Assembly (NCBI GenBank): GCA_029974875.1
Contig: JARKQP010000547.1
Span: 1 to 24,584 of the forward strand
Direction of reading: 5' to 3'
Source of the DNA: Mobilitalea sp.
Lineage (GTDB): Bacteria; Bacillota_A; Clostridia; Lachnospirales; Lachnospiraceae
DNA: 24,584 nucleotides
Both the position numbers and the translations under genes were made by a program. The notes under the pieces were generated by a model. That model saw only the letters and a program-made list of their open reading frames with translations, ran no database searches and was not told where the DNA came from. Numbering within the stretch: position 1 is the stretch's first letter; every line of letters begins with the position of its first letter. Below, piece after piece: positions 8,871 to 15,788 of the stretch.

Positions 8871-9719
8871 ATGTCTGTTAAGAGAAAGAAAAAAAAGAAG
8901 ATAAAAATATCTGATATTATTATATATGTTTTTTTGACCATCTGGGGGTTAACCACCGTGTTTCCCTTTGTATGGATCATAAACAATTCCTTCAAGCCTT
9001 CCAGGGAGGTAGTGAACAGCTCCTTCTCCCTGCCAATTAGTTTTACCTGGGAAAATTACCTGAACGCCTTTAGCAAGCTGAATATCCTTGAGGCTTACAA
9101 GAACAGCCTCCTGATCTCGGGAAGCGTGACCATTGGCGTAATGGTGCTTGCCAGCATGATGGCCTTTGCACTGACAAGATACCAGTTTAGGGGAAGGGAA
9201 GCCGTCCTGTCGTTGATCATGGCAAGCCTTATGTTCCCTGTATTCTCAACGATTATCCCCGTATTTAAGATGATGTCAGGCTTTAACCTGATCAACAAAT
9301 CCCTCTCAGTGATCCTGCCCCAGATAGCCGGCAATTTAAGCTTTGCCGCGGTTGTTATGATAGGCTATATGCGGGACCTTCCCATAGAAATGGAGGAAGC
9401 CGCCTATATGGAGGGGGCGAATGTACGGCAGGTATTTACAAGGATTATTGTCCCCCTGTGTAAGCCTTCCCTGGCCACAGTCGCAATATTCTGCTTCCTT
9501 TGGTCCTATAATGACTTGTTTACCCAGCTCATTATGATCCGGAGAAGGACAAAATATCCGATCTGTGCCCTGCTTAATGAAATCAGCTCCAAGTATGGGA
9601 CGGATTATGGCCTGATGGCCGCTTCCATTGCAATTATCATCATTCCGGTGCTGATCGTATACATCTTTTTACAGAAAAACATCATTAAGGGTTTGACAGC
9701 CGGCGCAGTGAAGGGCTAG
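8871..9719 (+). CDS. CUT1 sugar ABC transporter permease, MalG-like
   Basis: Second integral membrane subunit of the sugar importer. ATG at 8871 is preferred over the adjacent GTG at 8868 because GGAGG (8860-8864) is 6 nt upstream of the ATG. The 282-residue product begins with a very basic stretch (KRKKKKKIK) and then a first membrane helix (about 13-35), typical of MalG-type proteins. The EAA loop reads EMEEAAYMEGANVRQVFTRI followed by IVPLCKPSL. The gene follows the first permease by about 100 bp and precedes the response regulator by 39 bp, so the transporter and regulator are probably cotranscribed. Confidence 0.9.
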   Translation: MSVKRKKKKKIKISDIIIYVFLTIWGLTTVFPFVWIINNSFKPSREVVNSSFSLPISFTWENYLNAFSKLNILEAYKNSLLISGSVTIGVMVLASMMAFALTRYQFRGREAVLSLIMASLMFPVFSTIIPVFKMMSGFNLINKSLSVILPQIAGNLSFAAVVMIGYMRDLPIEMEEAAYMEGANVRQVFTRIIVPLCKPSLATVAIFCFLWSYNDLFTQLIMIRRRTKYPICALLNEISSKYGTDYGLMAASIAIIIIPVLIVYIFLQKNIIKGLTAGAVKG

Positions 9720-9758
9720 AATAAGGTAAAGATTGGATAATAAGCTTAGGAGTGGACT

Positions 9759-10547
9759 ATGTATAAGGTTGTTGTAATTGATGATGAACCCATAATCGTA
9801 GAAGGAATCTCCCGGATGATCAGCTGGGAGCAGTTTGAATGCCGCATCATAGCAACTGCGAATGATGGAGTGGAGGGTACGCAGATAATCAGGGAGCATG
9901 CCCCCCATATTATCATCACGGATATCTCGATGCCCGACCTGGATGGGCTGTCCATGATTGCAGGAGTAAAATCAGAATTTCCTGATATGGAAATCAGCAT
10001 ACTTACCGGCTACCGTAGGTTTGAATACGCACAAAAAGCAATTAACCTGGGGGTGACCCGGTTCCTATTAAAGCCCTCAAACCTGGAAGAAATCGAGGAA
10101 GCCATCAAAGCCATGGTGCAAAATCTTAAAGAGCGGGGCATCCATCCCGGAAACAGCACCAGGGAGCCTATGGCAGAAGAGGAAAAGCTGGATACGGAGG
10201 CAAGTAATTTCATCGTAAATAATGCGGTAAAATATATTGAACAGAACTATCCCCATAAAATAACCTTATCGGAGGTAGCTGAGAAAACCTATGTCAGCCA
10301 ATGGCATTTAAGCAAGCTGCTCAACCGCCACCTGGGACAAAACTTTTCCGAGATATTAAACAATATCCGCATCAAGGAAGCCCAAAAATTACTCCGTGAT
10401 CCCTCCCTCAGAATCGGGGATATTGCGGAAAAGGTAGGCTTCATGGACATGGCCCATTTCTCCAGGGTCTTTAAAAAGAGCATAGGCATATCTGCGAATG
10501 AATACCGCAATACCCTTTCACAAAAGGATATAGAATTGCATAGCTGA
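9759..10547 (+). CDS. Response regulator with AraC-type DNA-binding domain (YesN-like, short form)
   Basis: Transcription regulator presumed to pair with the kinase at 4333 and control the sugar locus. AGGAG (9748-9752) is 6 nt before the ATG. The receiver domain occupies about 1-120 with acidic pocket Asp9/Asp10, phosphoacceptor Asp55 (IIITDISMPD), Thr82 and Lys104. A short linker (about 121-150) leads to two helix-turn-helix motifs of an AraC domain (about 155-257), including ITLSEVAEKTYVSQWHLSK and IGDIAEKVGFMDMAHFSRVF. At 262 residues it lacks the long middle region of the ~500-residue YesN proteins. It is the last gene of the sugar locus. Confidence 0.9.
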   Translation: MYKVVVIDDEPIIVEGISRMISWEQFECRIIATANDGVEGTQIIREHAPHIIITDISMPDLDGLSMIAGVKSEFPDMEISILTGYRRFEYAQKAINLGVTRFLLKPSNLEEIEEAIKAMVQNLKERGIHPGNSTREPMAEEEKLDTEASNFIVNNAVKYIEQNYPHKITLSEVAEKTYVSQWHLSKLLNRHLGQNFSEILNNIRIKEAQKLLRDPSLRIGDIAEKVGFMDMAHFSRVFKKSIGISANEYRNTLSQKDIELHS

Positions 10548-10571
10548 ACAATATCTTAGCTAAAAAACATT

Positions 10572-10615
10572 TAATAAGGATTGGGATTTCCGGAAGGGCG
10601 TCTTAATCCTTATTA
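10572..10615 (+). terminator. Hairpin at the end of the sugar locus
   Basis: AATAAGGATT (10573-10582) and AATCCTTATT (10605-10614) are exact complements with one more pair outside, around a 22-nt loop. It lies 25 nt after the response regulator stop codon. The following TATGCCCTTTAATT has no clean T-run, so termination strength is uncertain. Confidence 0.5.
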
Positions 10616-10673
10616 TTATGCCCTTTAATTATCATATGATTTGAGCGGGAAATGAATGGGATTTAGGTGGTGA

Positions 10674-10711
10674 AATGAATGAGAGCGTATATATATGCAC
10701 TCTCATTCATT
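10674..10711 (+). other. Perfect 12-bp inverted repeat in the large intergenic region
   Basis: AATGAATGAGAG (10674-10685) and CTCTCATTCATT (10700-10711) are exact complements around a 14-nt AT-alternating centre. No T-run follows. It may be a bidirectional hairpin or a protein site. The 900-nt stretch between 10548 and the YezD gene also holds the 10796 hairpin element and the first leader element. Confidence 0.5.
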
Positions 10712-10795
10712 GCTCTAGCTATAGAAAAACTTTTATGGAGAAAATCGTCATATGATCCATCCAATAAAAAAATCTTTAATACTAAACACTAACGC

Positions 10796-10918
10796 GGTGA
10801 ATCTGAGTGGAGCTATGTCCACCTGGGCGCAGACCGGGCTTCCCGTGATTGCCTGCACTTGGCAGTCATGGGATGTTAAAGGCAAGTCCAGGTGGATATA
10901 GCTCCACTCAGATTCACC
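10796..10918 (+). ncRNA. Candidate structured RNA or hairpin element, 31-bp outer stem and 12-bp inner stem
   Basis: The outer arms at 10796-10826 and 10888-10918 pair over all 31 positions, with 30 Watson-Crick pairs and one G-U. Inside, 10842-10853 pairs with 10861-10872 over all 12 positions with two G-U pairs and a 7-nt loop. All three non-Watson-Crick pairs are G-U on the + strand and would be A-C mismatches on the other strand, which suggests RNA folding from the + strand. No promoter or T-run was found next to it. A small terminal-inverted-repeat mobile element is the alternative; no clear target duplication is seen. Confidence 0.5.
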
Positions 10919-11071
10919 TCACAGCCTAAATCTTCCCCCTAATCCCCACCCATTTAACCCCAGAATATTATTCTCCAGAATTTTTACGCCCGGCTCTTTT
11001 TCGCTTTTATTCGTCATGTTGATAGCCATGCCCAGACATTTATTAAACTTAATTGAAACATATAAAACATA

Positions 11072-11100
11072 TTGACAAAGTATGAAACATATGATATTTT
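11072..11100 (+). promoter_or_regulatory. Promoter of first leader element (P1)
   Basis: TTGACA (11072-11077) and TATTTT (11095-11100) are 17 nt apart. A second TATAAT-like hexamer is at 11110-11115. The upstream and spacer text AACATATTGACA and TATGAAA is shared with the promoter at 14261. Confidence 0.6.
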
Positions 11101-11146
11101 ACTAAAAAGTATAATAAATTCTATAAAATATCTTGGTTATAGAGTC

Positions 11147-11202
11147 GACCGGACAACTGGAGACTTTCGCAGCGAAGCCTCTGCTGTTATGGTCTCTTTT
11201 TT
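11147..11202 (+). promoter_or_regulatory. Repeated leader attenuator element, copy 1
   Basis: GA-CCGG-ACAA-CTGG-AG: the mini-hairpin arms CCGG (11149-11152) and CTGG (11157-11160) pair with one G-U. It runs straight into a terminator-like stem with GAGAC (11160-11164) and GTCTC (11192-11196), and six T residues (11197-11202). It is the same architecture as the copies at 11824, 14335 and 21331. It precedes the YezD gene by about 250 nt. Confidence 0.7.
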
Positions 11203-11365
11203 GTTAGCCTGGCAGTAATCATTAGGATGGAGATGATAAGAGATGAATTGTAATATCCCCGTATTAGCCCTGATCTTCCTGATGGATGCCTGGCTTGGAA
11301 CTGGAGATTAGTTAGGGATTATCCTGGCAGCATCCGGTGTTGAGTTATAAATTGAAAAAGATCAG

Positions 11366-11394
11366 TTGACAATACAAAGGGTTTGATGTATGTT
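11366..11394 (+). promoter_or_regulatory. Possible second promoter directly before the YezD gene
   Basis: TTGACA (11366-11371) and TATGTT (11389-11394) are 17 nt apart, predicting a start near 11401. This would leave the ATG at 11386 upstream of the transcript and supports a start further inside for the YezD gene. Confidence 0.4.
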
Positions 11395-11448
11395 GAAAAT
11401 AATAAAACATATAGGAATAGTATGTGTATAAGAAAGGGGTTTTGTATT

Positions 11449-11613
11449 TTGGGAAAAGAGGATCATGTATTTCAACTAAACACCGTGACGGAACATGACG
11501 TTAGGAAAATCATAGAACTGATTGAGGCAACCCGATATGGTTCTGTTATGGTGATTGTACAAGATGGAAAAATTGTTCAGATTGAGAAAAACGAAAAAAT
11601 ACGGTTACGATAA
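11449..11613 (+). CDS. yezD: YezD-family small protein (DUF2292)
   Basis: Small protein of unknown biochemical function whose family tends to be encoded beside sulfur-assimilation genes in Firmicutes. The TTG at 11449 is chosen as start because AAAGGGG (11433-11439) lies 9 nt upstream and the 54-residue product matches the family's usual length; the open frame extends back to 11383 with no better ribosome site. The family core is clear: a helix TEHDVRKIIELIEAT, then RYGSVMVIVQDGKIVQIEKNEKIRL, which is the conserved YGSV..VQDGKVVQIEK..K pattern. It lies under leader copy 1 and 29 bp before a broken Rrf2-type gene. Its presence is one reason to read this locus as sulfur-responsive. Confidence 0.75.
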   Translation: MGKEDHVFQLNTVTEHDVRKIIELIEATRYGSVMVIVQDGKIVQIEKNEKIRLR

Positions 11614-11642
11614 TGAGGGAGATCGTATAAGGAGGGACGCTG

Positions 11643-11740
11643 ATGAGAATATCCACAAAAAAGGGAGATATGCTGCAGGCATTATGTCGGATATGGTTTT
11701 AGACAAAAGAACCAGCAGCAGGGCGAAGGTACTAAAAAAA
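11643..11740 (+). pseudogene. Remnant of an Rrf2/CymR-type regulator gene start (frameshifted and truncated)
   Basis: After AAGGAGGG (11630-11637) an ATG at 11643 gives MRISTK, the hallmark start of Rrf2 regulators (M-R/K-ISTKGRYALR). A run of six A residues (11657-11662) then breaks the frame: the next frame continues KGRYAAGIMSDMVLD, matching the following KGRY-x-x-x-IMLDLAL segment. Neither frame continues into the rest of an Rrf2 helix-turn-helix; the text ends near 11740 and a promoter follows at 11753. CymR, an Rrf2 member, represses cysteine metabolism in Firmicutes, so a link to sulfur control is plausible. Only about 20 residues support the assignment. Confidence 0.55.
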
Positions 11741-11752
11741 AATATTTTTCAC

Positions 11753-11782
11753 TTGACAAAAGAGCATGCAATAAACTATACT
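11753..11782 (+). promoter_or_regulatory. Promoter of second leader element (P2)
   Basis: TTGACA (11753-11758) and TATACT (11777-11782) are 18 nt apart. The predicted start is about 35 nt before the mini-hairpin at 11824. The TATACT box is shared with the promoter at 14284. Confidence 0.7.
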
Positions 11783-11823
11783 CAATAACATATAATACAT
11801 ATATGTAAGTATAATAATGAATT

Positions 11824-11884
11824 GACTAGACAACTAGAGGTTTGATTGTAGTCCTGAACTACTTTAAAACCTCTAGTTTTTTTT
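11824..11884 (+). promoter_or_regulatory. Repeated leader attenuator element, copy 2
   Basis: GA-CTAG-ACAA-CTAG-AGG: the mini-hairpin uses CTAG at 11826-11829 and 11834-11837. The second CTAG is also the base of the terminator stem, where AACTAGAGGTTT pairs with AAACCTCTAGTT, capped by a GTAGT/ACTAC hairpin and followed by eight T residues (11877-11884). The mini-hairpin and the full terminator therefore compete for the same bases, as in an attenuator. Confidence 0.8.
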
Positions 11885-11886
11885 AA

Positions 11887-12171
11887 AAGGAATCTATCCT
11901 GGAGGGTATCGAATATCTTGCAGACCTTGGTGTAATCGCTATTCCATCTGTATGGAAGCCTTGCATCGGTTCTGCCTTTGAAGGCCACAGATCCCCGGTA
12001 ACGCAGTGGCATCAGGAGGTTACGGAAAGAACCTATCGTATTTATAAGAAATATGGATTTACATTAGAACAGTTTTATTATGTGCTGGGCAATGACAATG
12101 TATTCGGATATCTGTTCGAGCTGGATGGAGATTCCTTATCCTTCAGGCAGAAAGAATTGATCCTGGAATGA
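11887..12171 (+). pseudogene. C-terminal remnant of a third radical SAM protein
   Basis: The frame begins three bases after the T-run of leader copy 2 and has no start codon. It reads KESILEGIEYLADLGV and continues through EGHRSP to a TGA at 12169, 94 codons in all. It aligns with the C-terminal part of the radical SAM proteins at 21532 and 23562 (KEVLFEGFEYLASIGV, GSPLEGHRTP). The N-terminal three quarters, including the iron-sulfur motif, is missing, so a deletion appears to have fused the leader to the gene's 3' end. The C-terminal tail differs from the 21532 protein, so it was a distinct paralogue. It lies upstream of, and probably shares the transcript of, the MFS gene. Confidence 0.8.
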
Positions 12172-12240
12172 AAATGAAAGGACATAACATTCCTTCAAGC
12201 ACATGGCAGATTCTGATAATAGGAAGGAGTAAAGTAAAAA

Positions 12241-13479
12241 ATGGATAGTAAAAGGCATTCAAAGTATTCCCTGCTATTCTTTACATTAGCTAATATCCTG
12301 ACAGGTATCAGCTTTGGTATCACTACAATCGTTCTGCCCATCTTCGCGGAAGAACTTCAGGCTTCCGCCAGTGAACAGGGAATCATAAAGGGAATATCGG
12401 GTATAGGAATACTGTTGATGGTAATTCCGGCAGGATTTCTGGTCGATTATTACGGTTTTAAAAAGCTTTATCTCATAGGCGTAGTATTAAGCGCATTTAC
12501 GTATGTGGGGATTGCATTTTCCACAACGATTATAGGCATTATTTTCGCCATGGCAGCCCAGGGCTTTGGAACAACCTTCCGGATGACTGCACTAAATGCG
12601 GCATTCTTTAATAAATTGAGTGACATGGGACTGAATAAATCAGGCTGGTACCGGGGAGCCATGATGATTGGCGCGAATTTTATCGGCCCGTTTCTGGGAG
12701 GATTTGCAGCCAGCTTTAATCTTTCCTACCAGATCATATTTTTGGTGACGGCTTTGACTTCTTTGCTTCCGCTTCTTCTTATACTGCCTTTTGATTTTAA
12801 AATTCAGGATAAGGCAGATATCCAGGATAAAATAGGTATCGCGGCGAAAATAAAGCAGCAGGGCAAAGATTTTGTCGAGCTGTTGGGAAACCCTGACATG
12901 AGAAAGACGGCAATTGCGGAGGGAATAACAACCGGCTGCATCACCTCCTATTCCACCTTTATCGTAATCTATGTTATTCAGGTATTGGGGATATCAAAGC
13001 ATAACTCCTCCTGGTTTATTCTGATACAGGGATTGCCTTACATGGCAATGGTCTTTGCCGGCGGAGGACTGATCTATATCCTGAGCAGCAGAGCCCGTTA
13101 TATCCTAAGCATTACAGTGGTTATTGCAGGCTCGGTCATGGTTGCTACCCACAGTATCGTACTGGTAGCAGCAGGTTCGGCGCTGCTGGGCTTAAGCGTT
13201 GGCTTAATCAGTATTACCACCTATGCCAATTTGAGTGACATTAAAGCGCAAAAAGGGATTGTGTCAAGCATTCTTGCCGCCTGCACCGGGCTGGGAGGTG
13301 CCACAGGTCCGGTATATGCGGGGATTTTGGGAGATATCTGGGGATATGAAGCTGCATTTTTAAGCTTCATTCCTATCTTTATCATATTGCTTTATTATAT
13401 CTTGAAAAAGAAGAAAACAAGGATTGTGACAGTAACAGCGGAAGGACCGGGAAAAATATGCAGTAATGTAGAAGCATGA
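12241..13479 (+). CDS. Major facilitator superfamily transporter
   Basis: Twelve-helix secondary transporter of 412 residues. AAGGAG (12224-12229) lies 11 nt before the ATG. Helices fall in the usual 6+6 layout with a cytoplasmic loop at about 188-220. The loop between helices 2 and 3 has GFLVDYYGFKKLYLIG, a variant of the MFS G-x-x-x-D-R/K-x-G-R/K-K motif. The TTFRMTALNAAFF and YRGAMMIGANFIGPFLGGF segments are characteristic of drug- or metabolite-type MFS proteins. The substrate cannot be told. It follows the radical SAM remnant under leader copy 2, so it may export or import a compound made or used by the nitrogenase-like system, an inference from position only. Confidence 0.85.
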   Translation: MDSKRHSKYSLLFFTLANILTGISFGITTIVLPIFAEELQASASEQGIIKGISGIGILLMVIPAGFLVDYYGFKKLYLIGVVLSAFTYVGIAFSTTIIGIIFAMAAQGFGTTFRMTALNAAFFNKLSDMGLNKSGWYRGAMMIGANFIGPFLGGFAASFNLSYQIIFLVTALTSLLPLLLILPFDFKIQDKADIQDKIGIAAKIKQQGKDFVELLGNPDMRKTAIAEGITTGCITSYSTFIVIYVIQVLGISKHNSSWFILIQGLPYMAMVFAGGGLIYILSSRARYILSITVVIAGSVMVATHSIVLVAAGSALLGLSVGLISITTYANLSDIKAQKGIVSSILAACTGLGGATGPVYAGILGDIWGYEAAFLSFIPIFIILLYYILKKKKTRIVTVTAEGPGKICSNVEA

Positions 13480-13547
13480 AGTAATGCAGAAAGAGTTTTG
13501 TAACCACTTATCAATAATTATGAGATGAAAGAAAGGATGATTAAGAA

Positions 13548-13982
13548 ATGGCATTAACAGAAAAAGAAATTCAGGAATATTTAAAGGAGAATAAGTCAGT
13601 CGTACTGGCTACCGCAGGTGCGGATAGCCAGCCTGATTTGAGATCACTTGGCGGTTACAATTTTGACGGATTCACCTTATACTTTAGCAGCTCGGCAAAG
13701 GCCAATAAGGTGGCTCAAATTGCAGACAATAGCAGGGTAAGCGTTCTGGTTCAGCACGAAGGGCAGGTGATTCCGGATTTTAAGAATGTCACAGTCTACG
13801 GAATTGCAGAGAAGTTAGCAGGAGAAGAATATGAAGCCGGTAAAAAGATTATTCAGGAGCGCAGGCCGAATGCAGAATTCGATGAAGCAGTAAAAAGCAT
13901 TTTCCGGGTAATTCCTAATAAAATCAAGGTATTGGATTTTTCAGCAAAACAGGAGGAACAGGTTACCGTCATTAATTTATAA
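13548..13982 (+). CDS. Pyridoxamine 5'-phosphate oxidase-like FMN-binding split-barrel protein
   Basis: Small cytoplasmic flavoprotein-type fold of 144 residues. A GAAAGGA-type ribosome site lies about 10 nt before the ATG. The fold signature is visible: N-terminal helix EKEIQEYLKENK, then strands SVVLATAG, PDLRSLGGYNFDGFTLYFSSSAKANKVAQI with the typical S-x-x-K-x-x-x-I helix start, SRVSVLVQ, NVTVYGIAEKL, and a C-terminal IPNKIKVLDFS strand. Such proteins bind FMN, F420 or heme; the reaction is not predictable here. It is the last gene of the leader copy 2 unit and is followed by a strong terminator. Confidence 0.8.
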   Translation: MALTEKEIQEYLKENKSVVLATAGADSQPDLRSLGGYNFDGFTLYFSSSAKANKVAQIADNSRVSVLVQHEGQVIPDFKNVTVYGIAEKLAGEEYEAGKKIIQERRPNAEFDEAVKSIFRVIPNKIKVLDFSAKQEEQVTVINL

Positions 13983-14030
13983 TCATTCGTCTATTGTCAT
14001 ACATAGGGATGTTGCCAGCCGGTATGATAT

Positions 14031-14077
14031 GAGAGACTTTTGAATGGGTAAGGGAGGACTTCAAAAGTCTCTTTTCT
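14031..14077 (+). terminator. Strong Rho-independent terminator after the PNPOx-like gene
   Basis: GAGACTTTTGAA (14033-14044) pairs exactly with TTCAAAAGTCTC (14060-14071), with one more A-T pair outside, and runs into TTTTCTC. Loop is 15 nt. Confidence 0.85.
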
Positions 14078-14094
14078 CATAATTTTCTTATGAG

Positions 14095-14174
14095 TTGCAT
14101 CCGGCAAAGCTTAACTCACTCTGTTTGGCTGAAACAGGCAGATAAAAAATAATGGTTTTTGATACCGGATGCAA
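14095..14174 (+). other. Nested inverted repeat, 80 nt, candidate structured RNA
   Basis: TTGCATCCGG (14095-14104) and CCGGATGCAA (14165-14174) are exact complements. They enclose a second hairpin, CTGTTT (14121-14126) with AAACAG (14132-14137). It lies between the terminator at 14031 and the promoter at 14261, with no gene. No T-run follows, so it is not an ordinary terminator. Confidence 0.45.
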
Positions 14175-14260
14175 GAGATGGAAGGAAACATAACCGGAGT
14201 GTTATGTTTGTATCCAAGTATATAGTAACAAAGAAAAACAAAAAACGCATATTAAACATA

Positions 14261-14289
14261 TTGACAATATATGAAATAGAGTATATACT
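14261..14289 (+). promoter_or_regulatory. Promoter of the metK-nitrogenase-like operon (P3)
   Basis: TTGACA (14261-14266) and TATACT (14284-14289) are exactly 17 nt apart, near consensus. The flanking text AAACATATTGACA and ATATGAAA is shared with the promoter at 11072. A small hairpin, GACATA/TATGTC at 14309-14325, follows in the leader. Confidence 0.8.
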
Positions 14290-14334
14290 AACAAAAACAT
14301 ATAAAACAGACATAAATAATATGTCATATAAACT

Positions 14335-14396
14335 GACTAGTAAACTAGAGGTTTTGAAGCTTGGATAAACTGAGCTTTAAAGCCTCTAATTGTATT
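14335..14396 (+). promoter_or_regulatory. Repeated leader attenuator element, copy 3 (metK operon leader)
   Basis: GA-CTAG-TAAA-CTAG-AGG: mini-hairpin arms at 14337-14340 and 14345-14348. The long stem pairs 14346-14361 with 14373-14388 over all 16 positions, counting two G-U pairs. Unlike the other copies, the tail is ATTGTATTTATG, not a clean T-run, so termination here may be weak or the stem may have another role. Confidence 0.75.
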
Positions 14397-14482
14397 TATG
14401 GCTTGTATTTATGGCAAGTGAAGCTACCTGTAGATCCAGCTTGCTTGATACAGTAACATCTGTTTTAAAAGGGGAGTATGGA

Positions 14483-14536
14483 ATGATAGTACATTTGGAT
14501 TTTATCAATGAGGGTTACCGGGGAGATTTTTGTTAA
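14483..14536 (+). CDS. Possible 17-residue leader peptide upstream of metK
   Basis: GGGGAG (14471-14476) stands 6 nt before an ATG that opens a 17-codon frame, MIVHLDFINEGYRGDFC, ending in TAA at 14534. It lies between the leader attenuator and metK. It has one Cys and no Met after the start, so it is not an obvious methionine-sensing leader. It may be chance; the rest of the 14397-14609 stretch shows nothing else. Confidence 0.3.
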   Translation: MIVHLDFINEGYRGDFC

Positions 14537-14609
14537 GCAGTAGCGGCTGGAACCACAGAAACAAGAATAAAAAGCAACATTAAAAAGTAAAAAGAAAGAG
14601 GACATTACT

Positions 14610-15788
14610 ATGGGTAAATTATTTACATCAGAATCAGTTACAGAAGGCCATCCGGATAAAATCGCGGATCAGATATCAGACGCTATCTTGGATGCATTAA
14701 TTGAACAGGATCCAAATTCCAGAGTCGCAGCTGAGACAACGGTGGCGACAGGCCTGGCTCTTGTTGTCGGTGAGATTACAACACAGGCATATGTTGATAT
14801 TCCAAAAATCATCAGAAATACCATCCGGGAAATAGGATATACCGGCGATGCAGGCGGCTTTGATGCAGATTCTATCGCAGTCCTTACCTCCATTGATGAA
14901 CAGTCGGCTGACATTGCCCTCGGTGTTGACAAAGCCTATGAGTCAAAGCAGGATGGGGTAACGGAGGATTTTGGAACAGGCGCGGGAGACCAGGGTATTA
15001 TCTTCGGATATGCGACCAATGAGACCCCGGAATATCTGCCCCCTGCCATTTCTTTTGCCCACAGGCTGACAAGGAAATTAGCAGAGGTACGGAAAAATGG
15101 TACTTTAAAATATTTAAGACCCGACGGTAAATCACAGGTAACCGTAGAATTTGATGGTGACGGCAGGGTAGCCAGAGTGGATACCATCGTTGTATCAACA
15201 CAGCACAGCCCGGACGTTACCTTAGGGCAGATCAAGGAAGATGTGATAAAGTACATAATCAGAGAGGTCATTCCAGGCGAATTACTGGATGAGAACACAA
15301 AATACTATATTAATCCGACCGGACGCTTTGTCATCGGAGGACCCCAGGGTGATGCGGGCTTGACCGGAAGAAAGATTATTGTTGATACCTATGGCGGTAC
15401 CGGAAGACATGGCGGCGGTGCATTCTCAGGAAAGGATCCGACAAAGGTTGACCGCTCGGCAGCCTATGCGGCAAGATGGGTGGCAAAGAACCTGGTTGCA
15501 GCAGGAGCAGCTGACAAATTAGAGATTGAGCTGGCTTATGCAATCGGAGTGGCAAGACCCGTATCTGTTGCAGTCGATACCCTTGGTACGGGCAACCTGC
15601 CGGAGGAAAAGCTTGTACAGATCATTCAGGAGGTTTTTGATCTGCGGCCTGCGGCAATTATCGCGGCTCTTGATCTGAGAAAGCCTATTTACAAGCAGAC
15701 GGCCGCCTATGGACATTTTGGCAGAACTGATATCGATTTACCTTGGGAGAAGCTGAACAAAGTGGATGAAATTAAAGCAAAGCTTTAA
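14610..15788 (+). CDS. metK: S-adenosylmethionine synthetase
   Basis: Makes SAM from methionine and ATP in the cytoplasm. The 392-residue length and the motifs are canonical: [20 protein letters not shown] at the start (methionine and ATP site), [12 protein letters not shown], the P-loop-like [19 protein letters not shown], and the C-terminal HFGR..LPWE. An AGAGGA-type ribosome site precedes the ATG. It is the first gene of an operon that continues with ABC transporter and nitrogenase-like genes, so it probably supplies SAM to the radical SAM proteins of this locus rather than being the only housekeeping copy. Its leader carries the repeated attenuator element and no recognisable SAM-I riboswitch. 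The last codons are part of a 27-bp duplication. Confidence 0.95.
   Translation: MGKLFTSESVTEGHPDKIADQISDAILDALIEQDPNSRVAAETTVATGLALVVGEITTQAYVDIPKIIRNTIREIGYTGDAGGFDADSIAVLTSIDEQSADIALGVDKAYESKQDGVTEDFGTGAGDQGIIFGYATNETPEYLPPAISFAHRLTRKLAEVRKNGTLKYLRPDGKSQVTVEFDGDGRVARVDTIVVSTQHSPDVTLGQIKEDVIKYIIREVIPGELLDENTKYYINPTGRFVIGGPQGDAGLTGRKIIVDTYGGTGRHGGGAFSGKDPTKVDRSAAYAARWVAKNLVAAGAADKLEIELAYAIGVARPVSVAVDTLGTGNLPEEKLVQIIQEVFDLRPAAIIAALDLRKPIYKQTAAYGHFGRTDIDLPWEKLNKVDEIKAKL

Noticed and set aside
10796..10918. Integron attC site or retron msr-msd
   Set aside because: The hairpin ends lack convincing RYYYAAC/GTTRRRY core sites, and no integrase or reverse transcriptase gene is nearby.
11243..11311. 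22-codon frame MNCNIPVLALIFLMDAWLG after leader copy 1
   Set aside because: It has no good ribosome site, is not seen to match anything, and short hydrophobic frames are common by chance.
11555..11788. 77-codon frame overlapping the end of the YezD gene
   Set aside because: It has no ribosome site and its first third is a frame-shifted reading of YezD; its only meaningful part (KGRYAAGIMSDMVLD) is explained by the Rrf2 remnant.
11824..11884. ANTAR-binding tandem hairpins, T-box or preQ1-I riboswitch
   Set aside because: The mini-hairpin loop is four bases and does not have the A1/G4 hexaloop; the T-box GGTGG-ACC-CG bulge is absent; AGAGG..CCTCT resembles preQ1-I only at one stem, and the A-rich tail is missing.
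14165..14368. 69-codon + strand frame over promoter P3 and leader copy 3
   Set aside because: It is Lys/Ile/Tyr-rich AT-rich sequence with no ribosome site and covers the promoter and attenuator.
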